From Mycobacterium spongiae (GTDB lineage Bacteria; Actinomycetota; Actinomycetes; Mycobacteriales; Mycobacteriaceae): 64,000 bases of DNA. Shown here piece by piece: positions 1 through 8,454 of the stretch. The position numbers and the translations under genes were made by a program. Under the pieces are notes generated by a model. That model worked only from the letters and a program-made list of their open reading frames with translations. It had not been told where the DNA came from and searched no databases. The DNA is taken from NCBI RefSeq assembly GCF_018278905.1, contig NZ_CP046600.1:2604001-2668000 (forward strand), read 5' to 3'. Position 1 is the stretch's first letter; each line of letters begins with the position of its first letter.

Positions 1-758
1 TTGGGGTACGGAGGGTGGCGTCGCAGGAGTCGGCCGGTCGCACGCTCGGCCTCCGCGGTTCGCCCCTGAGAGGCGAGCCAGTGCGGGCTGTCGGTGACGA
101 AGAACCGCCCGATGATGACCAGGATTGCCGGGACGATCGCGGTGGCATACATCCACCTCCAGGCACCCACGTCGGGTTCCTCGTGGAGGACGACGAACCC
201 CACCAGCGTGCCGAAGAGCGCCCCCACTGCCTGAAACGCGAAGGCGCTCAGCACCAAGCGACCGCGCTTCCGCGTCGGGATGCTCTCCGAGATCACCATG
301 TGCGCCGTTGGATAGTCGCATCCCAACGCCAAACCGGCCCCGAACAGGAAGATGACCAGCAAGGTGAAGCTCGGTGTCAGCGTCAGCGCTACCAGGAAAA
401 CGGTGAAGATAATCATTTCCACGATGAACATCCGCTTGCGCCCGTAGGCGTCCGCCAACCCACCGAGGGCGGTTGCCCCCACGAGGATGCCGGCCAGGGA
501 TGCCGCTGTGACAAGACCCTGGGCGGAAGCCTTGAGGTCGAACTCGATGGCGAGCAGTGGTAGTGCCACGCCGGTCATGAAGACGACCATGCCCTCGAAG
601 AACTTGCCCGCACAGGCCAGCGACCAGATGCGCCACTGCATGGACGTCATTGGCGTGGAGGCCGTGTTGGTGCCGTCTGCCCAAATCGGTCGCTCGTCGA
701 TGTATTCCTGGACGGTCCTCGGGGTGGTGGTGGTGGTTGTCGGGTTCTCCTCGGTCAT
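1..758 (-). CDS. MFS transporter, sugar-porter type (3' end beyond window)
   Basis: The reverse strand is open from the window edge up to an ATG at 758, preceded by a good ribosome site (GGAGGTG). About 252 residues are visible. The first 40 are a hydrophilic Thr-rich cytoplasmic tail, followed by alternating hydrophobic segments. A loop reading GGLADAYGRKR matches the MFS signature between TM2 and TM3, and PTRKRGRL matches the second sugar-porter motif. Other members move sugars, organic acids or aromatic acids by proton symport across the inner membrane; the substrate cannot be read from the sequence. The C-terminal half is outside the window. The gene is divergent from the flavoprotein at 1113 across a 354-base gap. 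High confidence for the family, none for the substrate. Confidence 0.9.
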   Translation of the reverse strand, partial: MTEENPTTTTTTPRTVQEYIDERPIWADGTNTASTPMTSMQWRIWSLACAGKFFEGMVVFMTGVALPLLAIEFDLKASAQGLVTAASLAGILVGATALGGLADAYGRKRMFIVEMIIFTVFLVALTLTPSFTLLVIFLFGAGLALGCDYPTAHMVISESIPTRKRGRLVLSAFAFQAVGALFGTLVGFVVLHEEPDVGAWRWMYATAIVPAILVIIGRFFVTDSPHWLASQGRTAEAERATGRLLRRHPPYP

Positions 759-1112
759 GGCACCTCCGTTTTGGCTTAGCGGAATGCGACCGTGCGCAGC
801 CGTAGTATCGCCGCGGGCATGGGCGCCGAGCTTTCGATGTTCGAGTGTTTACGTGCTCTTAACCTTCCATTCGAAATTTGCGATGCGCCACGTGCACGGT
901 CACCGGCAACACAGCGGGAGGCCCTACGCACCTTCCCGGGACTTGTTGCGAGGGGTGCATTCTGTGTCTGGCCTGCCGATGGCCCCGGAACCTGCGGCAG
1001 CTGCGAACGCCGACAATCTGTCCCTGCCCCAAACTAGAATTTCCTGCGGATCGACAGTCGGGTTCCCCGAACCTCTAGTAGGCACGATCGCGTGACGGGA
1101 GGCTCAAAGTCT
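759..1112. other. Divergent intergenic region, no gene recognised
   Basis: This 354-base gap separates the divergent MFS and flavoprotein genes and must hold both promoters. Short open frames of 66-81 codons occur on the plus strand (for example from 792 and 878), but none has a ribosome site or resembles a known protein. No clear inverted repeat or terminator was seen. Confidence 0.4.
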
Positions 1113-2369
1113 ATGCCAAGTGACAAGTTTGACGTGCTGGTGATTGGTGCCGGACTTGCCGGTTTGCGTTGTGCCCGTGTGCTAGCCGCGGCTGGACGCG
1201 ACGTGCAAGTGTGGGAAGCCGCTGATGAGGTTGGCGGCCGCATTCGCACCCGCGCCATCGATGGATTCCTCTGCGACCGCGGTTTTCAAGTGTTGAATCC
1301 GGCCTATCCCGAACTCAAGCGCGCCATCGATATATCCGATCTGCGTTTGCAGCCATTTGGTGCAGGCGTCGCTGTGCGGCGCCAGTCCGGTTCGGCGGTG
1401 TGGGTTCATCCGCTGCGGGAACCGGCGCGCGTGCCCAGCATGCTGGCGCACGGGGGAGTGCGGCCAGCGGGAGTGCTTGCGTTGCTGCGGTGGTCCCTGC
1501 CGGCGCTGCGACCCAGAGCTCTCAAATCCTCACAGCGTCAAGACCGCAGTTTGCGAGAAGGCCTGGACCGGCAGGGCGTGCGCGGTGAACTGCGCCGCGT
1601 GATCGACCAATTCCTGGCCGGTGTCGTCCTCGACGACACCGGCGCTACCTCCAACGCATTCGCGCTATTGCTGGCCCGCGTGTTCCTGCTCGGTGTCCCA
1701 GCGCTGCCTTCGGATGGCATGCGCAGCCTGCCCCGCCAACTAGCCGCACCACTCGGCGACCGAATCGTATTGCAACGCAGCGCACTTCACGTCGAGTCTG
1801 ACGCGGACGGTTGGCAGGTGCACAGTCCTGACGGCGTGGTCCACGCGACCCACGTCGTCGTTGCGACCGACCCGGCTGCTGCTGCGGCGTTAACGGATGT
1901 GGCGACGCCGCCTGCGCATGGAGTCGTGACTGATTGGTGGGCCACCGATCAGATGCCGCCGGGGCCCGCCATGCTATGGATCGACAGCCGCACCGATAAA
2001 CCTGGGCCAGTGATCAATACCGCTGTCATCAGCGCGGCCGCGCCCACCTATGCACCCCGAGGGCACCATTTGATCGCGGCCACAGCGCTGCTGGCGCCGA
2101 CCGCGACGCCACCGCCGGAAGACGCGACGCGACAACACGCCGCAGACATCTTGGGCGCGGACGGCCGCAGCTGGACCTTGCTGACACGCGACGTCATCCC
2201 GGAGGCCTTGCCGGCGCAACTGCCGCCGCTCCGTGTGCGCCAATCGGTACGCCTGGCGGCGGGACTGTGGTGCTGTGGGGATCACCGCGATACGGCCTCG
2301 ATCCAGGGTGCACTGGTCAGCGGACGCCGCACCGGCGAAGCGATTCTGCGGAGCCCTGCCCGAATCTAG
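1113..2369 (+). CDS. FAD-dependent oxidoreductase, amine oxidase / phytoene desaturase-like
   Basis: This 418-residue flavoprotein begins with a Rossmann ADP-binding motif (VIGAGLAGLRCA, about residues 8-19) and the follow-on VGGRIRT typical of the amine-oxidase / protoporphyrinogen-oxidase / CrtI superfamily. The C-terminus has the second FAD-contact motif (CCGDHRDTASIQGALVSG). ATG 1113 is preferred over the in-frame GTG at 1092 because GGGAGG lies about 10 bases before it and the FAD motif then starts near residue 8. There is no signal peptide or membrane segment, so it is probably cytosolic. The substrate is unknown; carotenoid or polyamine-type oxidation are family precedents only. It converges on the fatty-acyl ligase at 2423. 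Confidence 0.85.
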   Translation: MPSDKFDVLVIGAGLAGLRCARVLAAAGRDVQVWEAADEVGGRIRTRAIDGFLCDRGFQVLNPAYPELKRAIDISDLRLQPFGAGVAVRRQSGSAVWVHPLREPARVPSMLAHGGVRPAGVLALLRWSLPALRPRALKSSQRQDRSLREGLDRQGVRGELRRVIDQFLAGVVLDDTGATSNAFALLLARVFLLGVPALPSDGMRSLPRQLAAPLGDRIVLQRSALHVESDADGWQVHSPDGVVHATHVVVATDPAAAAALTDVATPPAHGVVTDWWATDQMPPGPAMLWIDSRTDKPGPVINTAVISAAAPTYAPRGHHLIAATALLAPTATPPPEDATRQHAADILGADGRSWTLLTRDVIPEALPAQLPPLRVRQSVRLAAGLWCCGDHRDTASIQGALVSGRRTGEAILRSPARI

Positions 2370-2422
2370 ATGGCACTTGGCGCAGCGGTTCTTGCCCGGA
2401 GAATAGCTCTGCGTTCGGTGCG

Positions 2423-4315
2423 TCAAGGATGCTGATTCTGCGTTCTTGGGCCGCTCACGGTGCGGGAGCCCACACGTGTACGTCGATCAGAACCATCCCA
2501 CAGTTCACGGACGTCGCGGCTCGGCTGGTGGACGGTTGGGCCGGGCTCGGCTGAGTACAGCTCGGCGATGTCGGCAGCGTATTTGTGCGCTACGGGTTTG
2601 CGTCTGAGCTTCATGGTGAGCGTGATTTCGTCGCCGCCGGCTTCCCAGAAGACTGGTAGTAGCTTGAACCGCCGGACCTGCTCGGCGCTGGAAAGCTTGG
2701 TGTTGCCCCGCCCGAGGCCAGCCGCGACGTGCGCAACGATATCCGGGTCGGCGGCGAGCGCCCTCGGGGATGCGTCGGGGAGGCTTCTACGGGTCGCGTA
2801 GGCAGTGGCGCTTTGTGGGTCGAGCACGACAAGAGCGGTGTTATACGGGCGAGCATCACCGACGGCCATGATCACCCCGATCAACGGGCACGCAGCCTTC
2901 ATGGCCTTCTCGATGGTGCAGGGCGATATTGTCTCGCCGGCCGCATTGACGATCAGTTCTTCCTTGCGGTCGACAATCCAGACATTGCCGTCGTCGTCAA
3001 CTTTCACGATATCGCCGGTGTGCAGCCAGCCGGAGGCGTCGATGGTTGCGGCCGTCTTCTCCGGCTGCCGGCGGTAACCCTTCATCAGCAGCGGCCCACG
3101 GACGAGAAGCTCACCGTCGGCAGCCACCTTGGTTTCCAATCCGGGCAGCGGTTTTCCGACCGAACCCAGCACGGCGTCGCGAGGATGGCACACGGTCGCG
3201 ATACCCGACAGTTCAGACATACCCCAAACCTCAGTCATCGGAAGGCCCAAGGCGGCGAAGAACGCCAGCGTCTCCTGGGCGATAGGCGCGTCCCCGCAGA
3301 TCAACCACCGGGCCTGGTCCAGGCCGATCGCGGCTCTGATCTTTGCGAGCACCAACCGATCTGCGACCGCGTACCGCAGGCGCTCGCCTCGACCCGGCTC
3401 GGTACCGTCGAGCATCGCACGCGCGCGCGTCCGCACGGTGTCGAGCGCCCACTCACACAGGGTTTTCATGACGAACCCGTGGGCGGCGGCGTCGGCTTCG
3501 ATTCCTGCCTTGAGGTTTTCCCATATTCGAGGCATCCCGCCCCAGATCGCCGGCCTCACATCCGGCAACGCGCCTACGATGGCCCCGATATCCGCGACGA
3601 CGGTCACCTGGGTGCCGATTATCTCCTGGAGATACAGCCCAGTCAGCCGGTCGGCGGTGTGCGCGGTCGGCAGAAACGAGGTGACCCGATCCCCGTAGTG
3701 CAAGCCGAGCACCTGATCGAGGCCGAACACCTCCCACAACAAGCTGGCGTGCGTGGTCTCAACGCCTTTGGGGGTGCCGGTCGTCCCGGAGGTGTACATC
3801 AACGTCGCGACATCCTCGGGCCGCACGGCCTGCCACGTCGGCTCGAATTCGAAATCCGGGGAGCCATGGGCGAGCAGGTCCTGGACCGAGATCGTGCCGT
3901 CGTGGGAACCGTCGATGCACACGATGGTGTCGATCGCTGCTCCGCTCGCCTTGATCCGGCCCACGTATTGCTCCTCGCAGAACACCAGCTTGGGGCCGGC
4001 ATTGGCGAACACGCCGCGCAGTTGTTCGGGCGTCAACGTGTTGTACACGGAGAACGCGGTTGCGCCGACGTGCTGCGCGCCGACCTCCAAGGGATAGAAC
4101 TCGATCCGGTTCGCCATCATCAGGGCCACCGTGTCGCCGCGACCGACACCGAGCGCGGCCAGCCCGGCGGCCACGTGCCGAACCCGGGCCGCGTATTGGC
4201 GCCACGTCAGCGTCTGTGTGCCGCCGACAGTTCGCAGGGCTACCGCATCGGGCGCGACCTGTGCGGTGCGCTGAAAAGCTCCGGGGAGCGTGACCGGACG
4301 GCCGGTGACAGCCAT
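2423..4315 (-). CDS. Long-chain fatty-acid-CoA ligase (FadD family)
   Basis: The 630-residue product is an ANL-superfamily adenylate-forming enzyme. The P-loop reads TLMYTSGTTGTPKGVE, the A5 region is EVWGMSELSG, and the A7/A8 region reads GWLHTGDIVKVDDDG...VDRKEELI. The length and the helical insertion (ENLKAGIEADAAAHG) match long-chain acyl-CoA ligases of the FadD15/AAE type rather than acyl-AMP ligases. It should activate a fatty acid with ATP and transfer it to CoA. The last 40 or so residues are polar and outside the domain. The ATG at 4315 has AGGAG upstream. It is a single gene, convergent with the flavoprotein and divergent from the P450 remnant. The chain-length preference is unknown. 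Confidence 0.92.
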   Translation of the reverse strand: MAVTGRPVTLPGAFQRTAQVAPDAVALRTVGGTQTLTWRQYAARVRHVAAGLAALGVGRGDTVALMMANRIEFYPLEVGAQHVGATAFSVYNTLTPEQLRGVFANAGPKLVFCEEQYVGRIKASGAAIDTIVCIDGSHDGTISVQDLLAHGSPDFEFEPTWQAVRPEDVATLMYTSGTTGTPKGVETTHASLLWEVFGLDQVLGLHYGDRVTSFLPTAHTADRLTGLYLQEIIGTQVTVVADIGAIVGALPDVRPAIWGGMPRIWENLKAGIEADAAAHGFVMKTLCEWALDTVRTRARAMLDGTEPGRGERLRYAVADRLVLAKIRAAIGLDQARWLICGDAPIAQETLAFFAALGLPMTEVWGMSELSGIATVCHPRDAVLGSVGKPLPGLETKVAADGELLVRGPLLMKGYRRQPEKTAATIDASGWLHTGDIVKVDDDGNVWIVDRKEELIVNAAGETISPCTIEKAMKAACPLIGVIMAVGDARPYNTALVVLDPQSATAYATRRSLPDASPRALAADPDIVAHVAAGLGRGNTKLSSAEQVRRFKLLPVFWEAGGDEITLTMKLRRKPVAHKYAADIAELYSAEPGPTVHQPSRDVRELWDGSDRRTRVGSRTVSGPRTQNQHP

Positions 4316-4560
4316 CGGGAACTCCTTGGTCGATCGGGGTCAGCCGTGCAGCCAATGGGATTGTTGCATCCCGAAGGACGAACTCTCCGCTACAACCACC
4401 GTTTCCGTCAAGGGCAGGCCGTCGGCGCATAGTTCGCGAGCCCCGTCGCCACCCGGACCCACCAACCCGCTCGCTGCTGGGCCGACACGGGGATAGAATT
4501 GCCCTCAATCGAACCAATCTTGATGGGGCCGAGGTCATGAAATCCTTTCTGGGACAGTAG

Positions 4561-5722
4561 ATGCGCCAACCCCAGCTCTTCGGTACGGACATGTTGGAGG
4601 ATCCCTACCCCCGCTATCGCGCGCTGCGTGCCGAGGGACCCATTGACTGGGACCACGACCTGCAGGCCTGGATCGTGTTGGGTCATGAGCGGGTCACCGC
4701 GGTGCTCAAGGATCCGCGGTTTTCCGCAGACAAGCCCAGCATCGCCAGGGCGAACTTCCCAGAGCCCGAGCTGCAGCCGCTCTTCGACCTCATCTCGCTG
4801 AACATGGCCAACCGCGACGAACCTGGCCACCGCCGCATCCGCAAGCTGGTCTCGCACGCCTTTCAACGCACCGCCGTCGAGCGCTATGAGGTCGACATTA
4901 GGAGACGAGTCGATAGCCTGATCGACGCCGGCTTGGCGCGCGGCCGGATGGACTTTGTCACCGACTTCGCCGTTCCCCTGCCGGTGATGGTGATTGGCGA
5001 CATCGTCGGCATTCCGGAAGCCGATCGGGCGAAACTCAAGAGCTGGTGCGACGACTACAGCTTCGTGGTGAACAATCTCTTTGCCAGCATCACCAAGGAG
5101 CGCCTGCTGCAAGGCTTGGACAGCACCCTGACTTTCCGCGAGTATCTGCGCACGCAAGTCGAGCGGCTGAGGAGAGCGCCGGAAGAGAGCTTGTTATCTC
5201 ATCTGGTCACCACGGAGGACGCGGGCGATCGGTTGAGCCTCGACGAGCTCCTCATGAATAGCTTGCTCCTACTCAACGCCGGCAACGAGACCACCACTTC
5301 GCTCCTGTCCAACGGTCTTCTCGCGCTGCTGCACCATCGCGACGAGATGGCGAGATTACGTGACGATCCATCCTTGGTCGCGAGCGCTGTCGAGGAATTT
5401 CTCCGCTACGACCCTCCGGTCCAGTTCCTCGGCAGGATCGCCACGGAAGACCTGGAGCTACAAGGGAAGAAAATCGCCAAGGGCGATCTCGTGATTGCCG
5501 TCATCGCCGCCGCCGACCGCGACCCCGAGCGCTTTCAGGAGCCGGACCGGCTGGACATCTCACGCTCGGACAATCCTCACTTGGCCTTCGGCCTTTACCC
5601 AACTGCTGGAGCGGCTTGAGCTCATCGAGTTGGACTCCGCTGCAGTCGTGCACAAGGACAACTTCAACATGCGGTGTCCGGCTCACTTGCCGATCCGCAT
5701 CGCTGCCGAGCGCGACGCCTAG
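4561..5722 (+). pseudogene. Cytochrome P450 pseudogene lacking the heme-ligand loop
   Basis: From ATG 4561 the frame encodes a normal bacterial P450 for about 340 residues: a HRRIRKLVSHAF C-helix region, an I-helix oxygen-binding motif AGNETT, and a K-helix ExxR (EEFLR). After NPHLAFG it should continue into the FGxHxCxG heme loop. Instead it runs out of frame and stops at 5619. The true C-terminal part resumes one frame over (AFTQLLERLELIELD... to the TAG at 5722). About 17 codons carrying the cysteine ligand, plus a frame-breaking remainder, are therefore missing. The rest is uninterrupted, so the lesion looks recent. The protein cannot bind heme in the normal way. It may be a fixed pseudogene, a strain-specific lesion or an assembly error. 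Confidence 0.88.
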
Positions 5723-5824
5723 ACGGAATCTGATTCTGGTCGGGCTGTCTCCGGTGCGCCCCACAGTGCAAGCAATGCCTATACCAACGACCAATGGGTC
5801 GGTAGGCGTAGGTGATTGTTACGT

Positions 5825-7225
5825 TCATGCGACGCGGGCGTTCGCGATGACGGCGATGCCGTGTTTGGGCCGCAGCGTCAGCGTCGCTTCCAATTCCACC
5901 GGATGTCCGGGCGTGAGGTCGAAGGCGAAGCGTTGGCTCATGATCGCGGCCATCAACACCATTTCCATCAGGGCGAAGCTTTGTCCGATGCAGATCCTGC
6001 GTCCGCCACCGAACGGCAAATACGCTGAGCGGGGTCGCCCCTTGCCGGCACCGGGCAGGAAGCGTCTCGGGTCGAATTCCTCCGGTTTGTCCCACCAGCG
6101 TGAGTCGTGGTGGATGTGGTGAATAGGGATGATCACCGTAGTGCCCGCCCGGATCAGGTGTCCGTCGATCACGTCGTCGGCAAGTGCTTCGCGCCCGAGT
6201 ATCCACGCCGCCGAGTAATAGCGTTGTGCTTCCTGCACGCACGCCGTTGTCCACGACAGCCGCGCCAGATCGTCCACCGTGGGGCGGCGGCTGCCGAGCG
6301 TAGTGTCGATCTCGTCGAACATCGCCGCGCGGGCCTCGCCGTGTCGTGCCATGAGATACCAAAACCATGACATCGCATTGGCCGTGGTTTCGTGACCGGC
6401 GAGCATAAAGGTGAGTGCCTCGTCACGCAGCCGCTTTCGCGTCCACGAGCCACCGTCGGCGCGTATCAACACGTTGAGGAGATCATCGCCGGTCGTGGGA
6501 TGTGCCAGGCGCTCCTCGATCACGGCATTGACAGCCTTGTCGAGGGCCAGCGCGATCTTCTGGCTCTCCCGCAGCGGCGGCGGCAACGGCACGCCAGAAA
6601 GCGTGCACCACTCGATGGCGTCGTAGACCCGTCGCGGCATGAGCCCCAGCAAGGCCACTCGTTCGAGCTTGGCCGAGCGGCGCAGAGCACGGGTGGCGAG
6701 ATCGTGCATGCTTCCAACTAGCGGGCCGAAGTCTTGGGAGAATAGCGCATTCGCCACGACCCGTAGCGTCGCCTCGACCATCGTCGCGTGCATGTCGAAT
6801 TCGACTCGATCGCCCCGCGCCGCCAGCTCGTCGCAGACATCGACGATCGGGTCGATCATCAGGTCGACAATGTTGTTCAGATGGCGTCTGGCAAAGCTGG
6901 GGTTGAGTGCGGCCCGGTGTCTGGCCCATGAGTCGCCATCGTCGGTGAGCAAGTTGGTACCGGCGGCGATGCGGATGGGTTCGTACTCGTTGGATTTGAT
7001 GTAGTTCAGCCGGGCCCGGTGCAACACGTGATCGACGTAGTCCGGGTGACTCAATGACACGAACCTGCGACCGCCGGAGCGGAACTCGGCAATGTCGGCG
7101 CCCCGCACCCGGCCAAGAAACCGATCGCCGACGTCGAAACCGACCCGCAGTGCCTCGGTGGTCATGGTCCAGGTGCTCAGCCGCCTGATGGGCTTGGTTT
7201 CCTGCAGCGCAGGTGCCTCTGTCAT
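5825..7225 (-). CDS. cyp132: Cytochrome P450, CYP132 orthologue
   Basis: The 466-residue P450 is complete: I-helix AGHETT, K-helix ExxR (EAQR), and heme loop FGGGRRICIGQ with Cys412 as the thiolate ligand. Long stretches agree with remembered M. tuberculosis CYP132 (Rv1394c), including MSWFWYLMA, IPIHHIHHD and the whole heme region. Its physiological substrate is unknown; similarity to fatty-acid-hydroxylating P450s has been noted. It is transcribed divergently from the AraC-type regulator at 7301, the same arrangement as Rv1394c/Rv1395, where the regulator is reported to control cyp132. ATG 7225 is the first plausible start and lies 75 bases from the regulator start, so promoters and operator must share that gap. 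Confidence 0.93.
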   Translation of the reverse strand: MTEAPALQETKPIRRLSTWTMTTEALRVGFDVGDRFLGRVRGADIAEFRSGGRRFVSLSHPDYVDHVLHRARLNYIKSNEYEPIRIAAGTNLLTDDGDSWARHRAALNPSFARRHLNNIVDLMIDPIVDVCDELAARGDRVEFDMHATMVEATLRVVANALFSQDFGPLVGSMHDLATRALRRSAKLERVALLGLMPRRVYDAIEWCTLSGVPLPPPLRESQKIALALDKAVNAVIEERLAHPTTGDDLLNVLIRADGGSWTRKRLRDEALTFMLAGHETTANAMSWFWYLMARHGEARAAMFDEIDTTLGSRRPTVDDLARLSWTTACVQEAQRYYSAAWILGREALADDVIDGHLIRAGTTVIIPIHHIHHDSRWWDKPEEFDPRRFLPGAGKGRPRSAYLPFGGGRRICIGQSFALMEMVLMAAIMSQRFAFDLTPGHPVELEATLTLRPKHGIAVIANARVA

Positions 7226-7300
7226 AAAACGAGCCTATGAGACGGCGGTATCACCGGTAATGTCCAAGGAGGACTTTCATTTGCGATTTTAGGACAGCCC

Positions 7301-8335
7301 GTGACAGCGTGGTCAACCACGATGCGGCACTCGGTGTTCGCAACGCGAATGCTGTGCGACGTGGCCAACGAACGCGGTATCGCTACGCAGGATCTGTTGG
7401 CCGGTACGACTATTCGTCCTGTTGACCTGGACGATCCAACGGCCACGATCGGTGCGGCCGACGAGATCGTGGTCGCGCGAACGCTGCTGGATCGGCTGCC
7501 CGAAACCGCCGGGGTCGGCGTGGAGGTGGGTGGTCGGTTCACTCTGACGCACGTGGGTCTGCTGGGTTTCGCCGCGATGTCGTGTGCGACGTTGCGCGAG
7601 CTGCTGCGCATCGCGGTCCGGTACTTCTCGCTCACCATGCTCCACATCGACATCAAGGTGTTTGAAGGCACCGAGGATTGCTTGCTGCAGTTCGATGTCG
7701 ACCATCTTCCGGACGACGTGCGGGGATTCTTCCTCGAACGCGACGTGGCCATCATCACCGCCACGGTAAGCGGCTTCGTCTACCCAGTGGTGCAGCGATA
7801 CGCCGAGAACATGGCTATCGAGGTGGCCGCCGACGAGGAGGCTGTGCGTCCCTTGCTCGATTTGCTACCGATCCCCACAATCGCATTCGGGCGCGCGCAC
7901 ACCCGAGTGCATTTTCCCCGCGCCATGCTCGATGAGCCACTGCCGCAAGCGGATCGGCACACACTGGAGTTATGTCTCGCCCAATGTGACGTCCTGATGC
8001 AACGCACCGGGCAACGGCAGGGGACGACCGCGGTGGTGCGCACGATGCTGTTCCGCGATTCGGGTGGCTTCCCGAGTCTGCCCCAAGTCGCTGCGGAACT
8101 CGGTCTGCATCCGCGCACGCTGCGGCGCCGCCTGGCCGAGGACAACACCAGCTTTCGCCAGCTGCTCAACGAAGCGCGTGCCGCCCTGGCGATCGACCTC
8201 TTGCACAACGTGGGTCTGACGGTGGAGGAAGTGGCGAAGCGGTTGGACTACACCGAGGTGTCGGCGTTCTCGCACGCATTCAAGCGATGGCACGGTGTGG
8301 CGCCGAGCAGCTATCGGCCTACGCCTCCCTGCTAG
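7301..8335 (+). CDS. AraC/XylS-family regulator (Rv1395-type)
   Basis: The 344-residue protein has an N-terminal arabinose-binding-like domain of the OruR/ArgR type and a C-terminal AraC double helix-turn-helix from about residue 240. Recognisable pieces are [26 protein letters not shown] and the second-helix motif [25 protein letters not shown]. It is likely the transcription factor controlling the divergent cyp132 gene, as shown for Rv1395 in M. tuberculosis. GTG 7301 is taken as the start; ATG 7322 is an in-frame alternative. The 75-base gap to cyp132 is the expected operator region. Its ligand is unknown. Confidence 0.92.
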   Translation: MTAWSTTMRHSVFATRMLCDVANERGIATQDLLAGTTIRPVDLDDPTATIGAADEIVVARTLLDRLPETAGVGVEVGGRFTLTHVGLLGFAAMSCATLRELLRIAVRYFSLTMLHIDIKVFEGTEDCLLQFDVDHLPDDVRGFFLERDVAIITATVSGFVYPVVQRYAENMAIEVAADEEAVRPLLDLLPIPTIAFGRAHTRVHFPRAMLDEPLPQADRHTLELCLAQCDVLMQRTGQRQGTTAVVRTMLFRDSGGFPSLPQVAAELGLHPRTLRRRLAEDNTSFRQLLNEARAALAIDLLHNVGLTVEEVAKRLDYTEVSAFSHAFKRWHGVAPSSYRPTPPC

Positions 8336-8454
8336 CGAGCGCGATTCCGGCCGATCGCGATTCGCCAGTGTTCGAGGTATCGCGCGACTCAGATCGGGTC
8401 CGTAGGGTTGGGCACAACACACCAAGGCACGGTCGGCGAGCGGAGCGAAACACG

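Noticed and set aside
2729..4432. A 567-codon plus-strand frame opposite the fatty-acid-CoA ligase
   Set aside because: Arg/His-rich composition without any domain; the minus strand carries all ligase motifs.
5495..5722. A separate small gene after the P450
   Set aside because: Its translation is the missing C-terminal part of the P450 in a shifted frame, so it belongs to the pseudogene.
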